Origin: Cruorifilaria tuberocauda
Lineage: Eukaryota > Nematoda > Chromadorea > Rhabditida > Onchocercidae
Direction: 5' to 3'
Length of the DNA stretch: 64,000 bases
Assembly: GCA_013365365.1 (NCBI GenBank)
Contig: JABVXU010000144.1
Location: forward strand, 57,734 to 121,733
Numbering within the stretch: position 1 is the first letter of the stretch; each line of letters opens with the position of its first letter. Below, piece by piece: positions 13,189-23,917 of the stretch. The notes under the pieces were generated by a model. It was not told where the DNA came from. It made no database searches and saw only the letters and a list, made by a program, of their open reading frames with translations. Both the position numbers and the translations under genes were made by a program.

Positions 13189-13260
13189 TAGTTATAAAAA
13201 TATTCTCTATTTTGATAAACCTTAGTTAGGTCAAAAAAATAGAGAATATTTTTATAACTA
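13189..13260. repeat. Perfect 25-bp inverted repeat with 22-base spacer
   Basis: The left arm 13189-13213 (tagttataaaaa...) is the exact reverse complement of the right arm 13236-13260. The spacer is 13214-13235. A transcript would fold into a 25-bp hairpin. It could be a foldback remnant of a mobile element or a small-RNA precursor; the sequence alone does not decide. Confidence 0.8.
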
Positions 13261-13894
13261 TTCATCTCGAATAACTATTAACTCTAAGAATTCATTAGCG
13301 TTAGAGCATTTCGACAGCTATTATTCAGTCAATAATTCTTATACTGATAACGAAGGAACATTAGAAATGAATTGCTAGTACTAATTCTCGAAAAGAATCA
13401 CTTTCAAATTGTTAAAAAATAACTACTGGTAATTTCCAGAAATGCAATTTAAGGTTTTCAGAAATTAGTTATTCTTAAACTCTAAAAAGAATCAATTCAA
13501 AATTTTTAACACTTAATTATTGCAAAATTTCGGAAAGAAACATTTTAGATGTTGAGATCTTTTAATTTCAAAATGGTATGGCATAGATTTTGTAACTTAA
13601 AATTTGCAAAGACTTCAAGGAGTTTATCAGTGATTGTTATAAAGACGAAATTTGGAGAGAATTAATTAATGACTAATAAAATCTTTTCTCTGACTTTCAG
13701 TTCAACTCATTTCTTTTTAATAGTGCAATCCCATTTATTTCCTTTGGTAGTGACACTTTTTGGAAACATTCAAAGATTGGAACCATTTACGTTGTTATTG
13801 TAAACACTGTAATAATGCCTGTACTCTCCCATCCTTGTTATTTAGCTTTCAAATTGTAATAATTTTTTTTAGGAAGAAAATTTTGTTTTTTTTA

Positions 13895-16188
13895 ATGCAA
13901 ATTTGGCAAAATAACATGATGATCAGTGATGACGTATTAAATATTTTGAAGTATTTCGAAATTGATCAAAATACAGGCTTCCTGCTTCCGAATCCATTAA
14001 CAAAACTTCCGGAAGAATTCGAACCATGGCATCAAATTACTGGTAGTTGTTTCAATTCTTCATCCTCTGTTATCAGAACTCTTTGTTCGATATAATATGT
14101 CTCTGCTAATTCATTAACTTATCACCATTAATCAAAACTTATCGTTGTTAATTTATTTTTAAAGAAACATTCTCATTAGCTTTAAATTATTATGACGGAA
14201 ATTTATTGGTATTGACTGTGAAGGAATAATTGGGATATCTTGTTTATTTTTAAAATTTACATTGTTTGTAGATGAGATCCAAGAATTAATAGAAAATAAG
14301 ATGTTGGAAGATCGATTACAACAACTTCCGTTAATTACTACGGATACACTTAAAACAAATAATGAATTACGCCTAGCCCATCTTTTGCTGATTACTTTAG
14401 CAGCTGGATATGTTTGGCAAGATGGACCTGATAAGGTGATGACATGAGACTATTTATCATGTAATGTTTGTCGTTCAACAAATGTTAGCATACTGTAAGC
14501 ATAACATATTAAGTATTTTGTGAAAAAATTGCTCTAATTATTACTACATTTGTTATAAACTTTTTAGCTTTTAATTAGTTGATAATTCTTAGGTTTTTAA
14601 CTTGATTGTTAGAATGTTTCAGGCTCGATTAATCGTTCCAGCAAATATTTCATTACCACTGTTCGATGTGTGCAATCGTTTAGGTTTGAAACCAATAGTT
14701 TGTCACGCATCGGTGTGCTTAGCTAATTGGAAACCGGTACAGGAAATGACAGTGTTCAATGCTGCGATGATTGATATTATTACTTTCCGTTTTGTTCAAC
14801 ATCCTGGTAATCGATGGTTTTTTACACTTACTGCTCAGGTTAGCCTGGAAAAGCGCACACTTATTGTAATTGATAAAAAATTAAATTTTTTATTATATTA
14901 TTGTAATTATACAGATAGAAGCTGAATTGGCTGAAGCAATATGTGCAATTACAAGTGCGTGTCAGCACGGCAAAATTGAAGAATTAACAATGCAACACAT
15001 TTGTAGTGGGGTGACAAAAGCGACGAGCACTATTCAGGTCGGATGTTGTACGGTACTTAAAAGATCATTGATTTGATTATATTAGAAGATACGGCATTTC
15101 TGAAACAGTTCAGTACAAACTTCTTGGAAAAGATATGGTCAATTAATGGAATTTAATTTTAAAAAAGTTTAATTCATCTATTCATGACTTTATATCAATT
15201 GACTAGGGACTAGAAAATCAATTGATTTAAAAGTAACTAATCATTAATAACTTCTTCGGTATATATTATGATGAATCCTTAATAATGCTTTTTTGGAGTC
15301 TAAAATCGACGAATAATTTAAAAAAATGAAAAAGAAAGGAAAGTTCTTTTGTAATTTTACTCAAAAATTTCTTGAAACAAAATTTGAATAGCGTATGGAG
15401 GAGCACATCCCACCGGATGTTTTCTACAATGGTTTTCGTCATTTTCTATCCGGTTATACCCAAAATGCATTGGCAGAACAGGGTGGTGTCGTATTTGAGG
15501 GTAATAATCATTTATTTGTATTTTCTTGACCTTTATTGATTTTCATTTTCCAGTAAATTATCATTATCCAACTAAAATGGAGTAATTTGTATTCATTATT
15601 AGATTTCTAATTTCATTAAATCAATACTTGAAAACATTTTGAACAAGCTGAGGTTAAAAGGCTATTTGATGCGAGAATCACTTTTAACAATGAATTTGTA
15701 AGTTTAGGGAAAGAAAATTTGGGACCGCAACCACTTAGTGGAGGCTCAGCAGCACAAAGTTCAACATTTCATGCTATTGATGCATTTCTTGGAATCAAGC
15801 ATTCACATGACATAGAATCATTTTTGGCACACCATCGTGAATACATGCCACCTAAGCATCGTGAATTCATTGCTTGGGTTCGAGAAAACGTTGTCAGGCT
15901 TCCGGATCTACGACATGTTCCCGGTTATCATGAAGCTCTTCTTGCTGTCAAGAAATTTCGAGAAGTACATATTAGCGTGGTGCGTTAGCTTACGTTATGG
16001 TCTGTTTTCTGTGTCTGTAGGAATATTTAACTCTAAAATTGATGAAAAAGATTATATGAATAACTGTCCATTCATTTTAGGTAACCAAATTTATCGTTTC
16101 ACCAGCGAAAGACAATTCTAAAATAGGCACAGGTGGTTCATCATTTATGCATTTGTTGCATAATATTGTCAATGATTGCAATCTATGA
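13895..16188 (+). CDS. ido: Indoleamine 2,3-dioxygenase
   Basis: Seven exons (13895-14042, 14272-14435, 14623-14838, 14915-15037, 15392-15500, 15708-15979, 16081-16188) encode about 379 residues. IDO opens the indole ring of tryptophan to N-formylkynurenine, using haem iron. Signatures include FLLPNPLTKLP near the N-terminus, LAAGYVWQ, VCLANWK, NRWFFTLTAQIEAE, and the strongly conserved PLSGGSAAQSSTF (about 262-274). REYMPPKHREF and the C-terminal GTGGSSFMHLLH also match. The proximal haem-ligand His is His341, in FREVHISVVTKF. An acceptor-like TTTTTTTTAG lies just upstream, and the first ATG after it (MQIWQNN) is used; an in-frame ATG at 13916 is an alternative. Nematodes use kynurenine-pathway products for rhodoquinone as well as NAD, so the enzyme may feed anaerobic energy metabolism. 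That link is inference here. Confidence 0.92.
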
Positions 16189-16219
16189 TTTTTTAAATCA
16201 ACGACAAATGATCGGCCGA

Positions 16220-16303
16220 ATTACATCAATTATCATATTTGTCTTAGTATCATTAACAAATTGTTTCAATTTGTATAAAAAAGACAAACAATGATAATGT
16301 AAT
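16220..16303. repeat. Interrupted hairpin 1 downstream of IDO
   Basis: The left arm (attacat, tatcat, tttgtctt at about 16220-16245) pairs with the right arm (aagacaaa, atgataat, gtaat at about 16281-16303). An inner stem acaaattg/caatttgt closes on a three-base loop. The fold has small bulges and one internal loop, and its ~84-base size resembles a microRNA precursor. Confidence 0.6.
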
Positions 16304-16364
16304 TTGTTAAATAGCTCAGCTAATTACAAACAATAATTGTAATTGGTTAAGCTATTTAACAAAA
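16302..16364. repeat. Hairpin 2 downstream of IDO (about 26 paired positions)
   Basis: The left arm 16302-16328 and right arm 16338-16364 are complementary, with a nine-base loop at 16329-16337. Fourteen consecutive pairs (tttgttaaatagct with its complement) are followed by one C-A mismatch, two G-T wobbles and seven further pairs. It abuts hairpin 1. Confidence 0.7.
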
Positions 16365-16749
16365 TACATACTGTGACACTGATGTAAAAAATTTTTGAAT
16401 GAATCTTTTCACTTCTATTATAGTATGAGAATTTACTGAATAAACTGAGAAATCTAGCAATGGTTGAATCTTTCTGAAAGAAATTAAACAATAAAATTTT
16501 ATTAATATTTTTCAATTATCAATCGTAAGATTAAAATTTTCAAAATGAATAATTTAAATGAAACCATGTCTCATCAATTATTTTGCATTTTATAAAGGAC
16601 ATATGAAAATTTTATCATTGTACATGACAACTAAATTTTAAATTCAACGAATAAAATTTGATAAAAATTAGAAATAAAAAATACAGAAGAGTGTTTGCAA
16701 ACAAAAAGTGATTGCATTAATATATACGGAACGATCGTTGATCTCTCCT

Positions 16750-17914
16750 TCATTGGAATAATTCGTCAGGCTCACCAATTATATCCACAAAACGACGATG
16801 GATTAGACCTTTATAAATTGTTAGATTCCTGTATGAAATGATAATTGTTAAAGTACTGTATAATTCATATTTAAAGTAATAGTTGTATAAAATTCATTAT
16901 TTACTAGCATGAATAATTGAAGTAATATTCATAATAAATGGAATAATTTCACGATCATTAAATTGTAGCATTCTTTATTTTTTAATTCTATACTAAATTT
17001 CATAAACATCAAAAGTGTGCGTAAAAAAGAGAGAGATGAATATTTACTCGTTACGATAAATTGCTCCAACGACCATTACTATTTCGAATAATACAGCTAA
17101 CCAAAGTAATACTGTTACCCATGTCATATTTTCATATTCCAAAAAATATAAAATATAGTCAGAAGTTTTTCAAACTTGTAAACAAAGGAGTTTCAAATTA
17201 ATAGGATATGAGATTAAAAATTAAAACAATTCCACAAAATTAACTTTTATCCTTTTAAGCTAAAAAATAAAGGTATCGCTAACTAATTGACTAATATGAA
17301 TTGATTAATTATTGATTAATTGAGTTCTCATCACTGTTTAACATATATTTCATTCTTGTATAATGCTCCGCTTACCGCAAAAAGCAAATGCAAATTTTCA
17401 TAAAAAGACACGCATGAATTTCCCATGTTAAAAATTCGACCTATTTAACAGTATTATTTTCATCCTATCCGTTCTCATTGCTTACTTTTACTTTCTAACT
17501 TACTTTCACTACATTTATATCCTTTCGATAGATGCTTACACATGCAAGTTACTCTCTCGATTGGCGTTTCCGAATCTACCATTTCACATCGACCATCATT
17601 TCGACATGTATCGGGGTGACATCTCTGTAAAACTGTAAACTAATCATTACTTGGATAATTATGTGAATAAACCTATGATATAATAAACCAAAAATATGTC
17701 TCAAAAAGAAGCTCACACATTAGCTGATTCGTTAATTATACAGCGTTTGAAACATTCTGATTACTTTTTACATGAAATTATTTCATCACGATTTAAAGTA
17801 ATAATCATACTTATACGATAACAGTATGAAGTGGAACCCCTCAAGCATTCGATTATTTGATTATGTTTCGGATGATACACATAAAGTTTCTTGCCATTCG
17901 GTATATATCCATAA
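16750..17914 (-). CDS. EGF-like single-pass membrane protein, 5' end unresolved
   Basis: Minus-strand exons in order: 17914-17817, 17632-17504, 17440-17376, about 17122-17048, and 16828-16750. The second encodes an EGF-like module with six cysteines, RCHPDTCRNDGRCEM through VTCMCKHLSKGYKCS. The spacing C-x1-C-x8-C at its end is typical of EGF folds. The fourth carries a transmembrane helix (VTVLLWLAVLFEIVMVVGAI). The last gives a short cytoplasmic tail ending IIGEPDELFQ. Exons 1-3 join in phase, as do exons 4-5. The fourth exon has no AG acceptor in the required frame; the sequence before GAATATG is TTTTTTG. The first exon needs an upstream signal-peptide exon in phase 2, which I could not place. 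I recognise no specific family; a receptor ligand or adhesion molecule is possible. It is convergent with IDO and divergent from ints-12. Confidence 0.6.
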
Positions 17915-19648
17915 CTGAAAATTTACTATCATTTTCAGAAATTTCTCGCCTTTATCATTTTTATCTTTTTAAGCTTTAAATTCCATATAATTGTTTACAT
18001 TTCTTAGTAAGTAAAATTTCTTATAAATAAATAAAGATGCATTGGACCAAAGTTGTTGTAGAAGCTACTGCAATTAGTTGCTAAAAGTACTATAATGGAT
18101 GATATGTCCAATAAGTACATATCTATACTGATCCAAAATAAATTAAAACAAAATGATCAAAGCTATTTGTAACTTCATAGGTCATGAAATTAATGAATGT
18201 TCACTACTAGCATTTCAGGGTTGTTTCTATGAAAATATACGGAAAATCCACTGAAATTGTTTTAATATTCATCGTATTATATATAAAGATGATTAAAGAG
18301 TAGTTGATAATTGATAAGAGTATAATTAAAGAGTATAATTGATACTGATCACATAATTTTGATAATTTATCGCCTTTTTCCAGTTTCACTTTGATTTTTT
18401 GAAATAGGAAAGGAAGAATATGAGAAAAGTATAAGGAAAAGTGTTAGATACAGAGTAACAAACATTTTTCTGTAAGTTGAATCTGTCGTATTTATCATCC
18501 TTTCATCAACAAACCAGTTTGATGGATTAGAAATCGGGCATTCAACAGTATTTGGTACGCCTTTATCCCATGATAACGACTGACAATGTGATGTTGCGAA
18601 TGCGAATGCGAAAATAGTCGATGAACTGTAATGAATAATTTACAGCAATTTTATTAAAACGTTGGTAGACATATTAACACTGTTTTTATTGGAAAATGAT
18701 ATTTAAATGAATCTAATAGGTTAATAACTTAATAAGTTTTTTATTTCTTGAGGAATCTATGTTGAAGGGAAGGAAGAACTTTCGAACACCGAATTCTCAA
18801 GTATTTTTTGGTATTTCCCAACTTCCAAATTGATATGTATTCTTCAATGAGTGATACCATAAAATTAAAAATTTGAACTGTACGAAAATGCATGATGGCA
18901 TCATTCCTTTGAGCAACCGGTTGATACGATCGCAACAGTAATATATTATATTTTCAGCTTCCCAACTTTGAAATGAAATTATCATTTGATCTCTGCTAGA
19001 TCTATCTTAGAAGTTCTATACTCGCTTTTTCTGTCCTCACTCGGACTAATATTTAAGTATGGAAACTACTATATGCTTATCGTTCATGAGACTTCACATT
19101 GCATCAATCGTAGCACAGCTGTAATCCTTGAAAGAGTGAGGAGAGTGCGAAGGTGGTTGGTTATGGAAGGGGAATGCTAAGGTCGAATAGGGATGACAAG
19201 TTGAGACGATTACGAAGAATGAAGAAATAACGTATTAGAAATAAAGGTTAAGATAAACGTATTGAATGAGAGTAAAGAAGAAAGAGTACTGTTTGCAAAG
19301 AGAGAGAAGGAGTATTAATCGATGGAAGAGCGCAATAAATAGTGGTCTTGTTGACTGAAGAAATTTGATAGTAATAGTAGTAGTAGAAGTAGAAAATTAC
19401 CAGTTTGATAGACATAATAGAATATATTTGCACCGAAAGATGAACAAATTTTATGCCAAAACAGCCGATAGGAATGTTTCCGTCCTTTTCACTTACTTTT
19501 TTCTTGAAAAATTAGCAAATAATCTATTGTGAAAATCAGTTCATTTGGATACTATAGCGACTTCTTGTTCAACTACTTTGATAGTATATGGGATGGAATT
19601 TGCAGAAGTGATAGGAAGCAAGAATCAGTAGATCAAAATATCAGCGAA
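17915..19648. other. Region between EGF gene and ints-12, with signal-peptide-like frames
   Basis: No gene could be completed here. On the minus strand three hydrophobic stretches look like signal peptides and are candidate 5' exons for the EGF gene. They are an ATG at about 18120 (MYLLDISSIIVLLATNCSS), an ATG at 18465 (MFVTLYLTLFLILFSYSS) and a frame after an acceptor at about 18611 (SSTIFAFAFATSHC). None has a donor giving the phase required by the exon at 17914 together with an acceptable start or intron. From about 19110 to 19400 the plus strand is purine-rich, with a short TAG-repeat tract near 19375-19390. Confidence 0.4.
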
Positions 19649-22268
19649 ATGATTTCACTAGCGAAATCGTCCAAGCAGTCCTCTTCAACAACTTTCGTAA
19701 TGGAGCGACGAAAGCGTGAAAAAGAACGAAGCAAATGTTAGTTTCTAAATTTCCAATTATTTTATAGCTTTAGAATTTATAGCGCTTCAGAATTTTTTTT
19801 TTGAAGAAAGGAGAAACTATGAAACGAAAATTACTTGTTGCAGTGTCGATGAAGAGGAAATTACCGTCAGATGCAAAGAGTCGTTTTGGCAAGGAATTTT
19901 TTGGGAAATTATGTGAGCTATTTCAAAGTGTTGAACAGGATGCCTGTGATCGGTTACGTCAAATGCATGACGAGGTAATAAATTTCTATATTTTTCATAT
20001 ATTTTTCAAGATATTCTTCACTAAAACTGTGATCGGGAAATTATTTTAAACCTTGGAAGGATTCTGAAATTAGTTGAGAGTTAGTTTTGATTCAGAAGAA
20101 GTTAAATTCAACTTTTTCCTCATGTTTTAATTAAGGTTTTGATTGTCTTATTTAACCTTCAAGCATTATGGCTTCAAAGCATTCCTTGTCATTTTAAAAG
20201 AAGTAAGTGTTTGTACTGAATTCCTGTGAACTTAAATACTTGCGGAGATTTTGCTTTTTTAAATGCAGTTAGCAGCTTATTACAAAGAACATGATTTGAA
20301 TGTTATGTGGATATCGGATGATGAGGCCGACCTCAAGGAAGTTAAAGCACCATTATCGAAGAAAACTCATCAGGATGTTAATAAAGGTAATCCGGAATCA
20401 CAGTTTCAGAATTGTTAAAATTTTTATGACCAGTCCTCATTCATGGCGCTGCCTATCATTTTTCGCTTCCGATTTGGTCTACATTGCTAATTAGAAAAAA
20501 GATCAAAGTGTTTTTTGCTATATCTATTTTATTCAGCTCTCTTGAAGAGTATAATTATGTGCAAAACAAAAACCATATTAATCACCGACCATATAATAAA
20601 ATTCATGCTGTAATGAGGAAATTAACTGAACGTAGATCAGTTTCTGCTAGAAAAGAAAATTTTGCAGGCGATATGCGTTCTATAAGCATCTCACGGCCGA
20701 GGTTGGAAGTTAAGGAAAAACCGAAGCTAAAATCGAATGCCAAAAATGTTAGTGGATTCGTTCTCATCACGTTTTTTTGTAATAATTTTTGTTTCGTATT
20801 TTTAGATTGAAATTCCAATTTAAATCCTTAATGATTTCAGTCAGTGCTAAATACTTCACCAACTCCAACATCTTTGTTATTGTCTCAGTTCGAATTAAGC
20901 GATGATTCTGATGACAGTAGTTCCCGGAAATTCTCTGGATCTCAAACTAAAAGTTGTAAAGTAAGTTTATGGAAGTTATCAGCAGAGAGTTCGATGTCAA
21001 TATTCATGATTAATAATTTTAGGAGGAACACAATTTTTATCCTTCATTATTCATCACTCAATTATTGGTTTGCTCGTAATAATATTGTACGATTATACGA
21101 ATATAATTTGATTATTTTTACAGATTTGTTATGCATGTAATGGTGCAACGAGCTCGTCAAATAATATGATCTTGGATTGCGAAGAATGTGGTAAAATTGT
21201 TCATCAGAAATGTGCTCGTCCTGAAATTACGGCTTCACAAGCCAAAGACCCACGTTTCCTGTTCGTTTGTAATGATTGCAAAGACCGCGAAGTATGGATT
21301 TATTACTTAAATTTTCTAAAGTACTGCATCCTGATTATTAAATACTCTAATTCGAATTTAGATACGCCAAAAGCAATCAGTTCTTTTTATTTCTTCATTT
21401 TCGTTAAGTTTTAAACACATTCCAATTTTTTTTTGTAATGTAGAAGTCCTTATACCAGCTTTTGTGCACAACCTCGAATCTTATCCACGTTTTTTAGATG
21501 AAGTATTGAAATATTAATGAATAGTCTTTTATCTGCCTCATTATTAATTCCTTTCAGGACGAGAAGATGGGGTCAAGCTGTTCGAAGCCAGCTTCTAATT
21601 TTAAAAAGGTAATTTTTTTCATTTTAGCTTTTTGAAACTGCTACTAAAGCAATTTTTAGAGTGTTAAATTTTAATTGATTAATTGCTTCCTGAAATACGA
21701 GGAAAATTTTTCCGCTAATTATGACAATTAGGAAATAACAGAAGGAACAGGTAACAAAATGAAGTGGCAGAATCAAGGTAAATGTCATTTCTAATTCAAT
21801 TGCAGAATGATAAAGGAAACATGCAAAAGTCTTCGGAGGAAAAAATTCAACCGCTAAAACCAGAAAACGATATCTTAGTAACATTCTCAAATTTCGCTGC
21901 GAAGAAAGGTTACCACTCTTTCACTAGTCATAATATGTTTGATTGCAAAAGTCTTCCCTTTCCATTTAATCTTGCGTTTGCGTTTCTAAAATCCCATCTT
22001 GCTTTGTGCTCATTGGTGTTGCAATATTTGTTTGAGTTTAAAGTCAAATTTAATTGAAAAATTTTTAAATTATTTACACTTCTATATTAAAAACGCCTTC
22101 AAAAATATCTATTATAATCATCAGATATTTTGGAAGGCGGTATAATCATCGATTATTTCAGCAAAGAAATCCGCGTCATCGGGGCCCGGCGGTAATTCGA
22201 ATCTGCAAGTTGGCAGTATCACGATGAATAAAATACTTCCTTCTTTTAGTGCCAAAGATCGAAAATAA
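19649..22268 (+). CDS. ints-12: Integrator complex subunit 12 (PHD finger)
   Basis: Nine exons (19649-19736, 19844-19974, 20269-20386, 20548-20747, 20841-20960, 21124-21291, 21558-21608, 21806-21908, 22162-22268) give 361 residues. The central PHD finger, about residues 220-273, has the C4HC3 pattern: ICYACNG, MILDCEECGKIVHQKC, then FLFVCNDC. The intervening HQKCARPEITASQAKDPR closely follows INTS12 (HQDCHKPQVTDKE.NDPR). Integrator is the nuclear complex that cleaves snRNA and attenuates promoter-proximal transcripts. The N-terminal part is basic (MERRKREKERSK) and then helical and acidic (ISDDEADLKE). The C-terminus is Ser/Lys-rich, ending FSAKDRK. The start is the first ATG after a likely trans-splice acceptor at about 19608; an ATG at 19529 is in frame and could be used instead. 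The acceptor of exon 4 (after CTCTTGAAG) is the weakest junction. Confidence 0.8.
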
Positions 22269-23917
22269 TATTGATTCGTGCAATAATTATGTTGATTATG
22301 GAATTCCGAAAAAAAGTTTTGGATAATGGGAGACGGAACCCGGCACATTTAATCTTCACTTAAACTTTCTATGTTGACTTCTTGTATTGGTGCCAATTTA
22401 TTTTCCGTAGGCTGTGCAAGAAATTTTGCTATAATTTGTATGAAGAGCTTTTTATGAATCATATCAGTGTAAAAAGCGGAATAAACTGAATAATTATGAT
22501 TTGATATGTGTGCAAAGCTTGGGATTAGAATAGCCGGTAAAGCAGTTTCTAGGGATTTCATGGATGAAATTCAAATTCACGGAAAAAAATCAAACACGGG
22601 GTCTGCACAGGATGGAAAATCATTTATGTTCGGAGGAATCGGAAACGACAGGAATTTAAAGCCTGATTAAGTGTTTACGGAAGAAAAGTTTGAAGTTCTA
22701 ATTACAAGATAGAGTTGAAAACAAGAATTATACAAAAATTCAGAAGACGAGGGAAAATCAAAGAAGTTTGGGTTTAAATATGAATGTTTGCACCATGTCC
22801 ATTCTACGTGAATTATCAAGAGGTTCTCCGAAGCCACTGAGCGTAATATAGATATATCAATATGAACGTATTTGGAAATGAGAATTATTCTATATCCTAT
22901 TCAATTTATATTTTACATTATAAGTTAACCTTATATATTTTGAAAAAAATAAACTTCATATGAATTTTTCTTTATGGTCAATCGTTCATATTTTTGCAGT
23001 GAATGTACCATTTTGCGCAGAACCTAGGCGTAACTGGTCACGGATTTATAACTCATTGCAATTAGGATTACTCTGTCACCATGTCTCTCATTCTTCTCCA
23101 CTTTCATCTACACTCCACCCCTCTTTCTTTTCCTCTCCCCACTTTAGAAAACGAATCAAAACAAGCGGAAAATACATATATGTATGCTTTCAAGCATCTC
23201 TATACATATTCCAAAATCGCATGCACACATTTTCTTATGATTCTCTTCAATGTCTCATTCCTTCATCGCTGTCACACTTCCTCGTCACTTCAATGCTTTA
23301 TCCCTTATCATTCTCATAGTTTCTCATGACTCTCTCCAATGTTTCGTCTCTTCGTCGTTCTCACTCTCTAATCCATATTCTTTCTTATGCTAGCTATCTT
23401 TAATCTTCACTAAATGCATATTTTCACGTCCCCTGTACAGTTCAAGAAGATATAGTGAAGAGATGGAGTTTGTGTGTCTGTAACGAAATTATGTGAAGAA
23501 TAAGTACTCGCTAGGTAAGTATACTTTTGGACAAAGTAGTTTGTTCAAAAAAGACACTTGGCCCAGCATTTTAGGCAAAGGGAATATTTGGTCAGCTATC
23601 GCCTCTGAAAGGAATTTAGCAAATATCTTATTAAACAATAATATCTGGTCATTTTACTTGGCTTATTCAAAGGAAATAAGGCCTATATAATCAAATAACT
23701 GAGGACTTGGATTTTGCTGAAAAGAAACTATTTTGTTCCATATTTTATCACCTGAAGACAAAGACAAAGAGTAATGATGATGAACAAATACATACATATA
23801 TAGTCTACATATAGATATTTATTTATAGATGCGTGCACTTTTACTTGCCATCTTTTTTATTTTTCTTTTCTCCATGCTGATTCCTTTTTTAAGGCTTGTA
23901 AATTGAATGAATATACG
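22269..23917. other. Intergenic region ints-12 / bag-1
   Basis: About 1.6 kb between co-oriented genes. From about 23060 to 23400 the plus strand is pyrimidine-rich (TCTC, CTTC, TTCTC runs) with related segments repeated about 95 bases apart (near 23237-23272 and 23331-23366). Open frames here reflect base composition and lack family support. Minus-strand frames at 22121-22561 partly overlap the last ints-12 exon and look like shadows. Confidence 0.45.

Larger units (their letters stand above)
11048..13894. other. Long AT-rich intergenic region Pax / IDO
   Basis: About 2.8 kb between divergent starts. It is mostly low-complexity A/T sequence without supported coding exons. It contains one pair of 47-base direct repeats and a perfect 25-base inverted repeat (listed separately). 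The rest is presumably promoter and distal regulatory DNA for the developmental Pax gene and IDO, but no specific site can be named. Confidence 0.5.
16189..16749. other. Convergent 3' region IDO / EGF gene
   Basis: Space between two convergent genes. Its left half is dominated by two adjacent hairpins (listed separately). The rest, about 16365-16749, is AT-rich and presumably contains 3' UTRs; nothing further was recognised. Confidence 0.5.

Noticed and set aside
18611..18730. MSTNVLIKLL joined to SSTIFAFAFATSHC as a signal-peptide exon pair
   Set aside because: It would need an intron of only 18 bases, far below any plausible nematode intron; reading through hits TAA.
22121..22561. Two abutting minus-strand open frames that together could look like a 160-residue gene
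   Set aside because: The left one overlaps the last ints-12 exon, whose frame is supported by phase and context. Neither has family resemblance or splice signals.
22960..23329. 119-residue plus-strand open frame before bag-1
   Set aside because: It lies in a pyrimidine-rich tract that avoids stop codons by composition. The peptide is Ser/His/Phe-rich without domain features.
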